The notes: a model not told the origin generated them from the sequence alone. 64,000 nucleotides of DNA from Phymatolithon calcareum (GCA_977006965.1 OZ345383.1:1860001-1924000), one strand, 5' to 3'; positions 43,822-54,380 are shown, numbered from the stretch's first letter. A program made the numbers and translations.

Positions 43822-44229
43822 AATCCCGACACATAGACTCTAGTTTTTGTTCTCACCTCTCTGCATACAGCTCCCTGGTTTCAGCAAGGAACTCACTGCT
43901 CCAATATGTAGTCTACGCTCACTCCGCCAGCCAGGTCAATACACACGGAGCCGATGACTCGCGCATCGGGCCACTCGTAGGTGCCACAGTGATTCCAAAA
44001 AACAAAGGGGGATCTCACTGCCAGTCCTCAAGCAAGACATCTACAGGTTCTGCTTCGTGGCCGACGTCATTAACAAAACTGGGCATATTTCCCGGAAGAA
44101 AAGTAGGTGGAAGCGACGAGGGCCCTTCGTTCGCGACAGGAAGATTATTTCTGGTTTGGTCAGGCCCTCGCTCGGCGATCCACATGACTAGCCAACCCCT
44201 GCCGCCAGATTGTGAAAATTAAGGAATAT
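43822..44229. other. Non-coding stretch
   Basis: Nothing recognised; probably the 3' flank of the PiggyBac-like element. Confidence 0.4.
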
Positions 44230-44467
44230 CGTGGAAGGAGGACAGCAAGCGTATGTGCTTGTGCCTAACGTAGACGCGTAATTGTCTATAGTGCCTCTGC
44301 TTTTTCTCACTTTGGTCAAGCAGAAATAATGGAAAATTATGGACAATTACACAATTATGGACAATTACTTCTGCTTGACCACTAAAGTGAGAAAAAGCAG
44401 AGGCACTATAGACAATTACGCGTCTACGTTAGACACAAGCACATACGCTTGCTGTCCTCCTTCCACG
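44230..44467. repeat. 238-bp hairpin with ~98-bp arms
   Basis: Left arm from 44230 (CGTGGAAGGAGGACAGCAAG) and right arm ending 44467 are complementary apart from about two substitutions and one 3-nt indel. The ~40-nt loop contains two copies of TTATGGACAATTAC. No target duplication was found. It is a foldback element or a hairpin-RNA locus. Confidence 0.9.
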
Positions 44468-44581
44468 TCGCGTTTAAAATTTACCACGCGCACTGTGACC
44501 ACTGTACCACAATTTCTGGCATGTTCCAATCATAGCTGGTACGTTACATGTCTACCTATGATAGTGTTGAGAAACAGTCTT

Positions 44582-44629
44582 TCATGAGGCTGCAAACTCT
44601 TTTTAAAAAAAGAGTTTGCAGCCTCATGA
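44582..44629. repeat. 48-bp palindrome
   Basis: Two perfect 23-bp arms (TCATGAGGCTGCAAACTC...) with a 2-nt loop. Confidence 0.9.
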
Positions 44630-44663
44630 GGCACCATTTGGGGGAGGCAAGAGTAAACTAAAG

Positions 44664-44720
44664 TCAGAGCAACCATAACAGCAATAATAATTACTGTTGT
44701 TATGGTTATGGTTGCTCTGA
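44664..44720. repeat. 57-bp hairpin
   Basis: TCAGAGCAACCATAACA at the left is complementary to the right end. The inner part repeats TTATGG and shortens the second half of the stem. Confidence 0.85.
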
Positions 44721-45788
44721 ATAATTATTATTAGCGTCGGATGGCCCAGAAGGAGCTATAGCTGGGCTATCACACGTACATGGAGCATGCGGTTTTTCGC
44801 ATAAGGAAAATGTACGTTTTTGATAGCGATATTGTGCTGTTTTGAATTTTTTGTCCTTCTTGAAAATCCTGTTGGAATGTTGAGCAACATAAAAACATCA
44901 ACTATGATTACAAAGTTACATGCGAAATATCGCATATAACTGGTTTACTCATAGCTCGCCTTCTTTTCCATAAAGAGTTCTATAGAGCTATAAAGGAGAC
45001 TTCTGAAGGCGAAGAGGTATAGAAGGTAGAGAGCCCTCTTTGCTTGCCGGCCTTAACGCATGTCTGTGCAGTGTACAAACGTTGATCAGGGCATGACTCT
45101 GTAAGCATTTGCTGTACTGCACCAACAGCCAAAATGGCACGTATGATACTAGAACGGGTGCGGCACGTGGAGGTATTTCGCAGGGGGTTGATTGCGATGT
45201 AATAGTTATGATACTTCACGTCTCATGACACCTCAGAAATCACGGTGCACTACAGTAGATCTGCAACTACAGTAGCAACCGTGGATTATGATATCCCATT
45301 CGTCGTGTTGCCAATCGTCCAGTAACTAATGTTAAGTTATGAGGAAATTCACAACATGGCCACCAAAAATTGGAGAAATTCACGACATGGACAATCTCTA
45401 GCCAAATCTACTAATCCGTTACGATTACAATGGCGCTCTGTAAGCACATTGTCGTATTCATCTGCAACGCTCAACAGACAACACTCCCGTACTAACAACT
45501 CCGAAATCATAGAAAAGAAGGAGCTCGTGCTACAGGTGGGCGACTACGCTGGATCAAGCTTTGTTGACGTTGTAAACCTCGTGATCTCCCACAAAACGTC
45601 AATGGGCAAGGCCACCTCGTAGAGAAGGGAAACAAACAGCGCCTGACACTCATCTGCAGTCAGCGCACAGCTTGCACCTGCATTTTTGTACACTTCTAGA
45701 CGCTTGGAGCAGCATCGGGTGTCGTTCGACCCGTGGAACGAGCAATGGTTCGGGGACGTATGGACGTTGAGAACGTGAGCCAAACTGC

Positions 45789-46004
45789 ATGCGTGCAGCA
45801 TCACGCGTGTTGCAGTCACTGGAGACTAGCTCGTATAGGATTTTGGTGCCGTTTGACCTTGCGACTAAGCCGGGCCGCAAGCGCAAGAAGCCCTACTTGC
45901 CGTGCGAAATGAGGGCCCGTCACTGCTCCTCGTGCGGAAACACTGGTCACTTTTCGCAGACATGCGGGAGACCCAACATACACAACGTCGTCGGGGCGAA
46001 ATGA
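45789..46004 (+). pseudogene. MULE-like transposase C-terminus with zinc knuckle
   Basis: The frame contains KPGRKRKKPYLPCEMRARHC and CSSCGNTGHFSQTC, a CX2CX4HX4C zinc knuckle after a basic stretch, as at the C-terminus of MuDR-type transposases. The catalytic domain is missing from the element. In the related copy at 61.6 kb the knuckle His and Gly are mutated and a stop interrupts it. Confidence 0.6.
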
Positions 46005-46221
46005 AAACACATCGACAAAGCGGCTCAGTCCATGATCATGGACCTTACCGCCTGCGATGATGGAGATGCCACTTGCGACGAGGATCTAAAGCGTAGAGAG
46101 TAGCGCGCGCAATAAATTTTACTGTCCCATAGATTGCTTTGACAAACGGATGAGTAGTAGTTTTGGCTAGAGTGTGTTATGATAGTACGCTTGGCTAGTA
46201 GATTTGCTAGACATGGCCATG

Positions 46222-46293
46222 CGCCAGAAGTGTTGCCCCAAGCGTCAGCAGATGCATTGGTAACACTATAATAAAAATTTCCTCTTCTTCTTC
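46222..46293 (+). mobile_element. 72-bp retroposon copy with (TTC)n tail and 14-bp target duplication
   Basis: TAGACATGGCCATG flanks it at 46208-46221 and 46294-46307, inside MULE A; MULE B lacks the insert. It carries the terminal hairpin AGTGTTGCC ... GGTAACACT, TATAATAAAAAT and (CTT)n, like 9376-9561. Confidence 0.85.
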
Positions 46294-46478
46294 TAGACAT
46301 GGCCATGTAGTGAATTTATCCGATTTTTGGTGGCCATGTAGTGAATTTCCTCGTTAAGTTATTCTCCCGAAGCTCTCTGCGTTCTCTCGATGCTGTTCCT
46401 GCGTCCGCTTTGATTGTCGATTTCGCGCATTGTTCTGGCGGCGATCCAAAGTTGAGCTGCATTTTTGAAACCCGTCGA

Positions 46479-46542
46479 AGCAAATCACCAGTAACTGTTA
46501 TGCTTCTCTATAGAGAAGCATAACAGTTACTGGTGATTTGCT
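46479..46542. repeat. 64-bp perfect palindrome (zero loop)
   Basis: Arms 46479-46510 and 46511-46542 are perfectly complementary, centre CTATAG. It lies in the 3' UTR of bZIP B. Confidence 0.95.
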
Positions 46543-46545
46543 AGT

Positions 46546-46587
46546 GCAGATATATTGGACCTACTATAGTTGGTCCAATGTATCTGC
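46546..46587. repeat. 42-bp hairpin overlapping the bZIP B stop codon
   Basis: GCAGATATATTGGACC and GGTCCAATGTATCTGC differ by one base; the loop includes the TAG stop codon (46564-46566, minus strand). The last codons of the gene are thus mirrored in the 3' UTR. Confidence 0.9.
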
Positions 46588-47964
46588 ACCCTCGCTTATG
46601 AGTAACGTTTGTTCCCATGCTTGTCGAAGTCGCGCATTCTCTTCCAGCAGTAATTCCTTCTTTCTCTCCAATTCATTATGCTTGACGCGTATCGCGTTCA
46701 ACGAAGACCGTAAGTTTTTCAAATTCTCAGCCCGACGCTTATCGTTCCGTTGCGCTGCGAGCCTCTTTTGGATTTTCCGCTGTAATCCTTTCTCCTCACT
46801 CGAGGACCCTGCGACAACCTCTCCGCGTGGAGCCAGCGGCCGATATGATTCCCGTGCTTTACCTTGGGTTACTTGCATGCGCGGTATGACGTTCTGCGTC
46901 AGCTGGTCACTGTTGTGGTTCGCAGTGCTTTCCAAGACGTCGTCCACAACGTCCTCCAGGGATTTTCCGTTTAAACAGCCCACGTCATATAAAGGCGTCA
47001 CAGCTTCTGTAGCAACAACGTGATCGAATTCAGACTGCCGTCGACTCAACGCCCAACTTGATTGTATTAGCTTCGGAGGGTATACGATCAATCCACCAAG
47101 TTGCTGGTGTACCGCCCATTTGTTTAAGGCGTATGTAAGGCCGGCGTCCGAACCTCCAGCAGTGGTGTTTTGAGTGTCAAACGCGCGATGCAAAAAACAC
47201 GCACCATCCCTGTACCAGCTCATGACGCCACGTCCGAAAAACGTGCCGCAATGCGTGGCCATGTTACGCGCACTGTGTTCAAAATCCGAAGGATGTGACG
47301 GTCGTCTCATAACAAGCTTACATGTGCAGTAGACGCACGAGCATACCGGGCACACGCGGCGCTCCATAAACGACATGAATGTCATGAAGCAGCTGGAAAT
47401 TTCAGGTTCAGAAGGGTGGTAAGATCGAAGGAAAAGGCGCCGAAGGCTGTCTCGACGCACGACAAAAATGTCTCGTTTTCGCACCGTGGCGGAGAGGTGA
47501 CGCATGAAGACGAGTTGAATGACATTCTGATCCGGAATTTCGCAAATGGTAAGCAGATCACCGTTGTCATCGTTACGAATGATGCGGTATAAGGCGTTCA
47601 AATGACCGCCTGAGGCGCCCTTGTCGCGCCCGGATTTAGACTTGGTGATGAGATAGCCCGCGCCCTGACCGTCGGCGTTGAAAGCCGGGACAAATACCCA
47701 TTGTATTTTGCTGTCCGTCTCGAGCAGCTTATTTTTCGGAGAGTTGGGATCTTCTACAATTGCGGCGTTCTCTCCAGCAATGGCGTACTGCACTTGAGCT
47801 GGGGATGTGAGGATGTTTGCGTCGACAAGGGGGTCGAAATTGAGCGCAAAGTTGCAGGCCCATTGTCTACGCAGAGGGGAAAATGCAGCTCGGATTGTGG
47901 ATTCAGATGAAACTTCCGCGGCCGAGAGCGTCTGATGCAACATGTTTGGTGCATAGGGATTCAT
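46564..47964 (-). CDS. bZIP protein (bZIP B), 466 aa, atypical basic region
   Basis: Single exon from ATG 47964. Residues 1 to about 330 form a globular region of unknown family with a Cys cluster at about 205-215 (CPVCSCVYCTC) and segments such as IQWVFVPAFNADGQGAGYLI and GTFFGRGVMSWYRDGACFLH. The bZIP occupies about 393-446: RKIQKRLAAQRNDKRR, then heptad residues Leu, Ile, Leu, Leu, Leu from residue 418. Counting back from the first zipper Leu, the invariant Asn of the basic region is Lys and the invariant Arg is Asp. DNA binding of the usual kind is therefore doubtful; it may act as a partner or inhibitor of other bZIPs. The 3' end overlaps two hairpins. It looks intact. Confidence 0.8.
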   Translation of the reverse strand: MNPYAPNMLHQTLSAAEVSSESTIRAAFSPLRRQWACNFALNFDPLVDANILTSPAQVQYAIAGENAAIVEDPNSPKNKLLETDSKIQWVFVPAFNADGQGAGYLITKSKSGRDKGASGGHLNALYRIIRNDDNGDLLTICEIPDQNVIQLVFMRHLSATVRKRDIFVVRRDSLRRLFLRSYHPSEPEISSCFMTFMSFMERRVCPVCSCVYCTCKLVMRRPSHPSDFEHSARNMATHCGTFFGRGVMSWYRDGACFLHRAFDTQNTTAGGSDAGLTYALNKWAVHQQLGGLIVYPPKLIQSSWALSRRQSEFDHVVATEAVTPLYDVGCLNGKSLEDVVDDVLESTANHNSDQLTQNVIPRMQVTQGKARESYRPLAPRGEVVAGSSSEEKGLQRKIQKRLAAQRNDKRRAENLKNLRSSLNAIRVKHNELERKKELLLEENARLRQAWEQTLLISEGADTLDQL

Positions 47965-49198
47965 GATGCTGATTGTGCAATGGGATGAGTGTCACCGACC
48001 TTGAGAAGCGCATGGATAAATTCATAAGGTGCAATCTGTGGCAGTCCCTTAAGGCGGAAGACGGATCGGGAAGAAGACGATGGCGCGAAGTTGATGCTTG
48101 TAAGCTCCTGTTATCAAAAGGATTGTGCAGTCGCACATCGCTGGAAGAGAGCTCATCGACACTACATGCAATTGATATGCTGTACCGTACTGGATAGCAC
48201 AGGGATGTGGTGTCGTCTGTCCAAGGTACACGTAAATACAGATGAGGACGTTGCGTGTTCCAATTGGAATGTGGCGCATGAAGATTTGTTCGCAATTTGT
48301 TTTTAAAATCAATTAAGATGAATTCATCTTAATTGAATTTTGCAAAAAATCATAATTAACTTAACAACGAAAAAGAATACATGGCTTGAAAACGTCTAGC
48401 ACTATTGCTTAGATTTCTTGCTGTACCGTGTCAGTTTAAAATGATATATGTATGTAAACTGCTTTCTCCCTCTCTCATGGGGCTCGCAAGGTAGCGCTCT
48501 AGTACCGAATTATCTGCTACATAGATTACGGCAGGGCGATATCTGCTAGGTGATTAAGAAAGCACTCCTTCTCTGCCTGTTGCTCGAGATACGATTCGAT
48601 TCCACCAGGAGCAAACGCGGTGCTTCCGCGATCCTCAAGTTCAAGTGGACGTTTTAAAATGATCGTTATTCGTCATATTTACTTAGGGATACACTCAACA
48701 CTTCGAACTGCATTCTCAAAGATGATATTTGTACATACCTGTCCGCTTGGAGAGAGTATGATGATATTACGCAAATAGCTTCGGACTGCAGTCCAAAGCT
48801 TAATCGCATGCCTTTTTGTTGAGCTTCTAGGTGAATTTGCGCCTATTCGATTGGTTGCTGTGTTTTTATTCTTTAGAAGCTCCAGTAAATTTCATTTTTA
48901 AAAAATGCGTCTAAACTTTTTGGAGCAATGAGAAGGCCGTTGAAAAACCCACGGTGGGCGGTTGGCTGTGGCAGCAGTCGGCTGGTCGCTTAGACTTTAG
49001 AATAATCCGTGTGCACATAAAAATGCAGCAGGTGGCCGGCTGTTGTCACCGTCCTTACCAGAGAACTGGATGTAGTCACACCTATATTTCATTTTCCGAA
49101 GCACTGTGTATTTTGCATGACCTCAGTTCATTCTAATGTTTCTCGAAGAAATACGTCAATCAGCAAATATGACCATCAACACTCACAACAAATAGGTT
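47965..49198. other. Stretch without a recognisable gene
   Basis: Contains a 28-bp perfect palindrome at 48309-48336 (TCAATTAAGATG/CATCTTAATTGA). No gene or element boundary was seen. Confidence 0.45.
48309..48336. repeat. 28-bp perfect palindrome
   Basis: Zero-loop palindrome centred on GAATTC, flanked by A- and T-runs that lengthen the stem imperfectly. Confidence 0.9.
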
Positions 49199-49270
49199 AG
49201 AATGGAAGAAGCTTAGGCCCTCAAAGTGTTGCTAGCCCCACAAGGGGAATACGCAAAATGAATGAAAGAA
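49199..49270 (+). repeat. LINE-C 3' tail copy
   Basis: AGAATGGAAGAAGCTTAGGC ... GCCCCAC.AGGGGAA matches the end of the LINE-C coding region at 58798-58880 and the minus-strand copy near 1.9 kb. Confidence 0.65.
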
Positions 49271-49651
49271 TGAACTCGTCTCTTGCGGCAAAGGTCGAAA
49301 ACCGTTTTGTTGCGCAAGAGTCCGATACATTGCCGTGGAGATGCAACAAGGGCAATAGTTCACCTCCGTCTCATCGCAGGGACTTGTATGTTTCTCTTCT
49401 TTAACTAGCCGACTAAAACTTTAATCAAGCCGAAATAATTCTCGAAATCTACAAAGTTACGAACGATAACTTCGGCTTGAACTATTTATTGGAAGTCTTC
49501 ACTTCGTAATTCGCGTGTATACACCATGAATCAAAACCTATGAAGTTGTGCAATCCTTAGGTATTTAAGACTTGCTAACTCTTTTAAATCCCGTAAATCA
49601 TATGCAATTAAGCCGCTTCACGATTGTTTGCGATATCTTAGAACGTAATTG

Positions 49652-49669
49652 CAGGGGAAAGTTCCCCTG
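49652..49669. repeat. CAGGGGAA/TTCCCCTG hairpin
   Basis: CAGGGGAAAGTTCCCCTG. Members of the same core lie at 1008-1026, 2794-2821, 7019-7046 (variant) and 60874-60894, with loops of 2-12 nt. None has a target duplication. Confidence 0.85.
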
Positions 49670-49849
49670 TTAATAGTGGCACACACGTTAGAGAGGAGAA
49701 TATTCGAACAGCTTCGAACAGTAAGAATGCTGTGAGGTACGTCACATGTGTGCATTTTTCAGAAGGTATAGTGACATTTTCCTTTTGAAGGGTGGAAACC
49801 GAGCTTGATGGTCATCTCCGTTCCGCACACGCGGACTAGCGCCCCACAA

Positions 49850-50882
49850 AAGCGCAACGCCACTATCTGTTTTACACGAGATGACCATGCGTAGTCCTCA
49901 ACATGTGTGTCTCCGATCGAGGAAAAAAGGATCAGTGTATAACTGAGATGATCCTGGGCATCCGTCCCTTAGCGACACAATGCAATCAATTAGGAAGAGC
50001 GCTTTCATTACACCTGACTCAGGATTCGTTTCCTGATATCAAGAAGGACGAAACAAGTAAATTCCTAACAAAATATGACATCCAACGTCTTGTGCTGTTT
50101 TTAGCACCCTAGAGCATGGACCACAGAAAGTTCAAAAATGAAAGAGCGTGTGTCGAATGCCTGTAATCCAGCTCTAGATAACGATGATGTGGAGACCATG
50201 TAGTCGAAATCTACCTCTCCTGATGTAGAGGAGCTCTTGAAGTGGCCCAAACCTATAATTACACAAAGATGAACTGCAAACTGACAAGTATACACATGAT
50301 GATGTCCTGTTATGGATACCGCGGCACACTAAAAGTAGAGTAATTCCATCAATTTCAATTTCAACAGGAAGGTCAAACGTCTGGAGCAAGCATTTGAACA
50401 AGAAGCCTTCACCTGGTTGCGCATCTTAAAAGATGCGCAACCAGGTGAAGATATACAAAATGCCCCACTGGTAACCTCTCCGCAAGATGTAACTGCTCAA
50501 GGAGACCAAGAGAATAATCTCGTGCAGAACGGTGGGCCAAGTTTCAAGCGTCGATTTTTCATACTAAAACTGAGGACAGAGATTGAAGTTGACGATAGAG
50601 CCAACGAGGAAAGTTCAGTATTGTACTTTTTAAGCACATTCGACGCCGGAGGTTGGTTCTGAAGAATGAACCTTTCAGAGGCTTCCAAAATGCGCTTTGG
50701 TCGATCACAGATTTATTTTTTTCTTTGAAAAACGAAGACCAAGCTATGACAGATTTCAATGATAAATCCGTGTATACAATGCAGTGGACATCTTACTGAA
50801 GCACATTACCGGACGATTGCGCACAGAGGAGTGGGAACATTGCTCTACTGTACCTGACCGTAGACCCTACGATCCCCTTAGT
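49850..50882 (+). pseudogene. Unidentified decayed coding region
   Basis: Protein-like pieces include TKYDIQRLVLFL (frame 49903-50112), DDVLLWIPRHTKSRVIPSIS near 50.3 kb and VDILLKHITGRLRTEEWEHC near 50.8 kb, in different frames. A 44-bp palindrome at 50407-50450 cuts through it. The family is unknown. Confidence 0.3.
50407..50450. repeat. 44-bp palindrome
   Basis: Two perfect 21-bp arms (CTTCACCTGGTTGCGCATCTT) with a 2-nt loop. Confidence 0.95.
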
Positions 50883-51232
50883 GTTAGCACCACGCTTGGT
50901 ACCAATATTATTTGTATTGTTTTTATTACAATTTATTGCAATATATTGCAATAAAGCGTTAACTGCCCTGAGAGGTACTTATTGCAATAATTATTGCAAA
51001 AAGTAATGGCATATGATCGAAAATCAAGGTACACCCTCGCCCTCCTCGGCGCTGGCAAGATTGTCGAACAGCGCTGCGGTACAGGATCTGTAAGGGAAAT
51101 TTACGGAAAAGGGTTATAGAAGCTCCCCACACAGTTTACGTATTGCCACCCGAATCTGCGGCATCCGATTGCTGTCAGGAATTCTGCTCTGTTATCGATG
51201 CCTCTCGATAATTACAGACACGTCGACCGGCA

Positions 51233-52453
51233 TTGACTTGGAAATTGCTCCTGAATGTTGTCTTGCTCACGCGATCTCTTGGACTTCACACTCCTACGAA
51301 TTGCTCTGCCAACGGACGCAAACCAGACCCAAAAGAATTTGTTGAGGTGCTAACGCAGAAGATACATGAAGAAGAACGCGATGTGCAGTCTCGCAGAACC
51401 GGAATAACACGCTATAAGGTGCTTTTTAACATCCTTCTCTGCCCGAAAAGTGCTGACTGCCGAGACAATGGTGAAATCGCTTTTGAAAAAAGAAAGGGGT
51501 ATACTAACCCATAAATCCACCTGAAGAGTTGCATATCTGGAGGAAGCGACATTTTTCAGGTCTACAGAGATGCGCTGGCCAGTCTACGCCGCCGCCAAGC
51601 AAGCTTGTTTATCGCCACTCACTCACCAATGACATTTCTCGCAACTGACAAGGAAAAGGCCATGTACGAGTACATTAGACTTGTCGTCTACATGTCATTG
51701 CCGGTGTCACATGTTCAAAGCGAGGAATATCGCAAGTTTTCGTGTTTCCGTGAGAAGTTCTCAACTCGGATATTCAAAGAGACACTATTCAAGCTCGTTG
51801 AGCTCGTCGAACTGCGAATCAGAGACGATACTGCTGATACCAAAGGAGCCATTATGCACGATGGCTGGACCGCCAATGGGACACATTACTTGAGTGTATA
51901 CGGATTGTTCATGAAACGTGTGAAGATGCTGGAAACAGGCACCGCGCGTGAGAATGAAGAACTCGCTATTGTGCTTCTGTCTGTGAGTCCTATTGCGAAA
52001 GTAGAAGATGATGATGTTCAAGGAGGCATGTCGGATCTTACTAGAAGACGTGTTCGACTTCTTCGGGGTCAACGTGCATACCTGGGCAGTTTGTCAGGTT
52101 GCCGACAACTGCAGTGTCAATAAGTCAATCGCCAGGCTTATGAAAATCGCTCATGTTAGCTGTGCTAGTCATGAGCTCAACCTAGAAGTGAACAAGATGG
52201 TTGTCAGTGACGATAGGCTCCAAGCAGCGATAGACTCAGTGCATGCAAAGATGAAAGACTGCAAAAAACTGAAGAACGGAGCAACACTACGAAACCTTAC
52301 TGAATTGGCTCTAGTTATGCATAATGAGACGCGTTGGTGCGGAAATTATCATATGCTCAAGCGCTTCAACCGCATACGCGAACAGTTAATCGACGCGACA
52401 AAGGCGGAAGGAGCAGCGATAGCTATGGACGAGAGCGAGGAGTTCCGCAACAG
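51233..52453 (+). pseudogene. hAT1 transposase, N-terminal and catalytic part
   Basis: In order: a helical N-terminus (EFVEVLTQKIHEEERDVQS), a degenerate BED zinc finger (CPKSADC ... HLKSC), then the catalytic part. The catalytic part includes AIMHDGWTANGTHYLSVYG (first Asp), DNCSVNKSIARLMKIAHVSC, ASHELNLEVNKM and HNETRWCGNYHMLKRFNRI. A stop near 51.51 kb and a frameshift near 52.02 kb break it. It is homologous along its length to the hAT2 transposase. It stops at 52453 where LINE-B1 begins and resumes at 54381. Confidence 0.85.
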
Positions 52454-54149
52454 AAAGGCCCCAGGCCTGGACAGAGTGAAGACCGAAATGTTGAACGTGG
52501 ACCTGGAGGAATGCACAGACCTAGTCTATGAGCTATGGACAGCCTGCGGCTGATGCGGAACACTTCCACAATCGTGGATGAAAGCTCTCTTGGTCTCGCT
52601 GCACAAGAAAGGGGACTATGACGATCCAAAAAATTTCCGACCCATATCCCTACTGAGTCAGGTCCGAAAGGTAGTTGAATCCGCAATTGATATTATGCTC
52701 CGTCAAAGATACAAGAACCACAACATCCAGCTGGGATTTCAAAAAGGGAATAGTACGGAGCTCGCAATCTTGAGGGCGCTGGAGCTACAAAAGCGAGGGC
52801 AGCGATGCATCGCAGTATTGGACCTGAAGGCAGCGTACGACACAGTGCCTAGACAACACCTTCAAGAGCGAATGAGAGGGCTTCTACCGCAAGAGCTATG
52901 CGTGATGATCGAACCATTCTTGATGCCTTCCTGGGTATCCACGGTTGGTGACCCGCAGCAGAAGTGGTTCCTAATCGACAGAGGAGTACCTCAGGGGTCT
53001 CCGCTGAGTCCAAGTTTGTACAACCTTTTCATGGACGAATTCGCGGAAAGAAGAAGCCGAGTGCAGCGAGAAGTTGCAGATGTAGCTGCAGTCCTCTTTG
53101 CGGACGACGTTCTTCTATCGGCAAAGACAGCAGCGGGACTACAGAGACTGTTAAATATTGCATCGAAATGGGCAAGGGACAGGCCGATGGTTTGGAACAC
53201 GAAAGCTGGGAAGAGCGAAGTACTTCTCTCGGAAGACACAAGATCACCCATTTTCAAGCTTGCAGGGAAAACGTTGGCAAAGGTCAAAGAAGTATCATAC
53301 CTTGGCATCTCACTCAGTAATGAGGGAGTTACCGACACAAAAATGCTTGAGCGCATCCGAAACGCCAAGATCGCGGTATGTCAACTGAGGTCCCTGGGTG
53401 TCTCGTTGCGAGCACTCAGCCCATTGAAAGCAGTGAAGACATAGAAGGCGTTGATACAACCAACATGGGAGTATGCAATGCACATGACGCCATGGACGCC
53501 GAGAGTCCAGACAGCTATCGCAGAAATAGAGAAAACATTTTTCGCACGAGTATTCGGTCCAATATCGAAAAACCGCTATGTCAGACTTCGCCTTCTTTGC
53601 CGAATTCACAATGCCGAAAACAGGAGACTTGTTCTAGCACTCAAAATGCTGGAACGAGCCAGATCAAAGAAAAGGAGCCTTCTGGCCGTCCCAATCGAGG
53701 AAAGAGATGTGGGTGAGCTACAATGGGTTAGTCGAGACATATCGGCAATGCTACAGTACGATCTATTCGAGACGGCACTAACTTTCCTCAAACAGGGAGT
53801 TTCAGTAAAATCGTTGAGGACATTGCTCTTCAAAGAAGAAGGAGACGTCTCGGAGTCCAACAGAAAGAGAAAAATTCCCTACGATCTGCCCGGGTCCACC
53901 CCGGCGATTATCAGACTCCCGAAAACACGGCACCGCCAATTAGCGATAAAGTGGGCATTCGGTCGGTTTCCCCCAATGAGCACATCACTTCTGACAGACA
54001 AGTTCGGTGATACTGTACCAATCCTCATGAGCAACCTGGAAGAATACCTCGGAAGATATCAACTGACCAAAGAGGAGATTGATATCACTGAAAAAGCTCT
54101 AGACAAGCTACTATTCTTCACTGTCGTCTTTTACAACGACATGGAATAG
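52454..54149 (+). pseudogene. LINE-B1 reverse transcriptase and C-terminal domain
   Basis: The frame starts RKAPGLDRVKTEML (early RT block), has a TGA at 52551-52553, and continues LLVSLHKKGDYDDPKNFRPI, RCIAVLDLKAAYDTV (motif A Asp), GVPQGSPLSPSLYNLFMDE (motif B) and VLFADDVLLSAKTA (FADD box). Near 53.44 kb a frameshift moves the reading to 53451-54149. This encodes the thumb/C-terminal domain with KTFFARVFGPISKNRYVRL and RKRKIPYDLPGSTPAIIRLP, then RHRQLAIKWAFGRFP. No RNase H is present, unlike LINE-A. The endonuclease part is missing through 5' truncation. Inactive copy. Confidence 0.9.
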
Positions 54150-54367
54150 ACAAGGCGTCAATTGAGGAAATCTGATGAGTGGACCCCAAGCTTTTCCCTC
54201 CGCCCTTTTACAGGAGAGGGTTTTTGCAGCTAGAGCTACGACGTTAACCCGGGTTACAAGACTTTGAATATATGATCGAAGCTACAACGTAGCTGCTGAA
54301 ACGCATCTCCCTTGCAGTCTCATGAGTGTTACTGAGGGCGTTTAATAAATTCCAAATTCAAAAAAAA
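52454..54367 (+). mobile_element. LINE-B1: 5'-truncated non-LTR ret retrotransposon, 13-bp target duplication
   Basis: AGTTCCGCAACAG is repeated at 52441-52453 and 54368-54380. The insert starts inside the RT coding region and ends AATAAATTCCAAATTC followed by a short poly-A. Its plus-strand reading continues from the hAT1 frame by chance. It is the most complete copy in the window of the family also seen at 14.5, 33.4, 55.6 and 59.4 kb. Confidence 0.95.
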
Positions 54368-54380
54368 AGTTCCGCAACAG

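Larger units (their letters stand above)
45341..46352. mobile_element. MULE-like element A, non-autonomous, 10-bp target duplication
   Basis: TIRs of about 50 bp begin GAGGAAATTCAC and match at 46 of 50 positions; AAATTCACNACATGG occurs twice within each TIR. GTTAAGTTAT flanks both ends exactly (45331-45340 and 46353-46362). A long TIR with a 9-10-bp duplication is typical of Mutator-like elements. The interior keeps a start-like region (MALCKH...; EKKELVLQVGDYAGSS) and the C-terminal zinc knuckle of a transposase but lacks the catalytic core. It is the same family as 61088-62006. Confidence 0.85.

Noticed and set aside
52008-52553. A 181-aa frame that reads as a hAT transposase fused to a reverse transcriptase
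   Set aside because: The switch falls exactly at the 13-bp duplication where LINE-B1 inserted; the fusion is an accident of frame.
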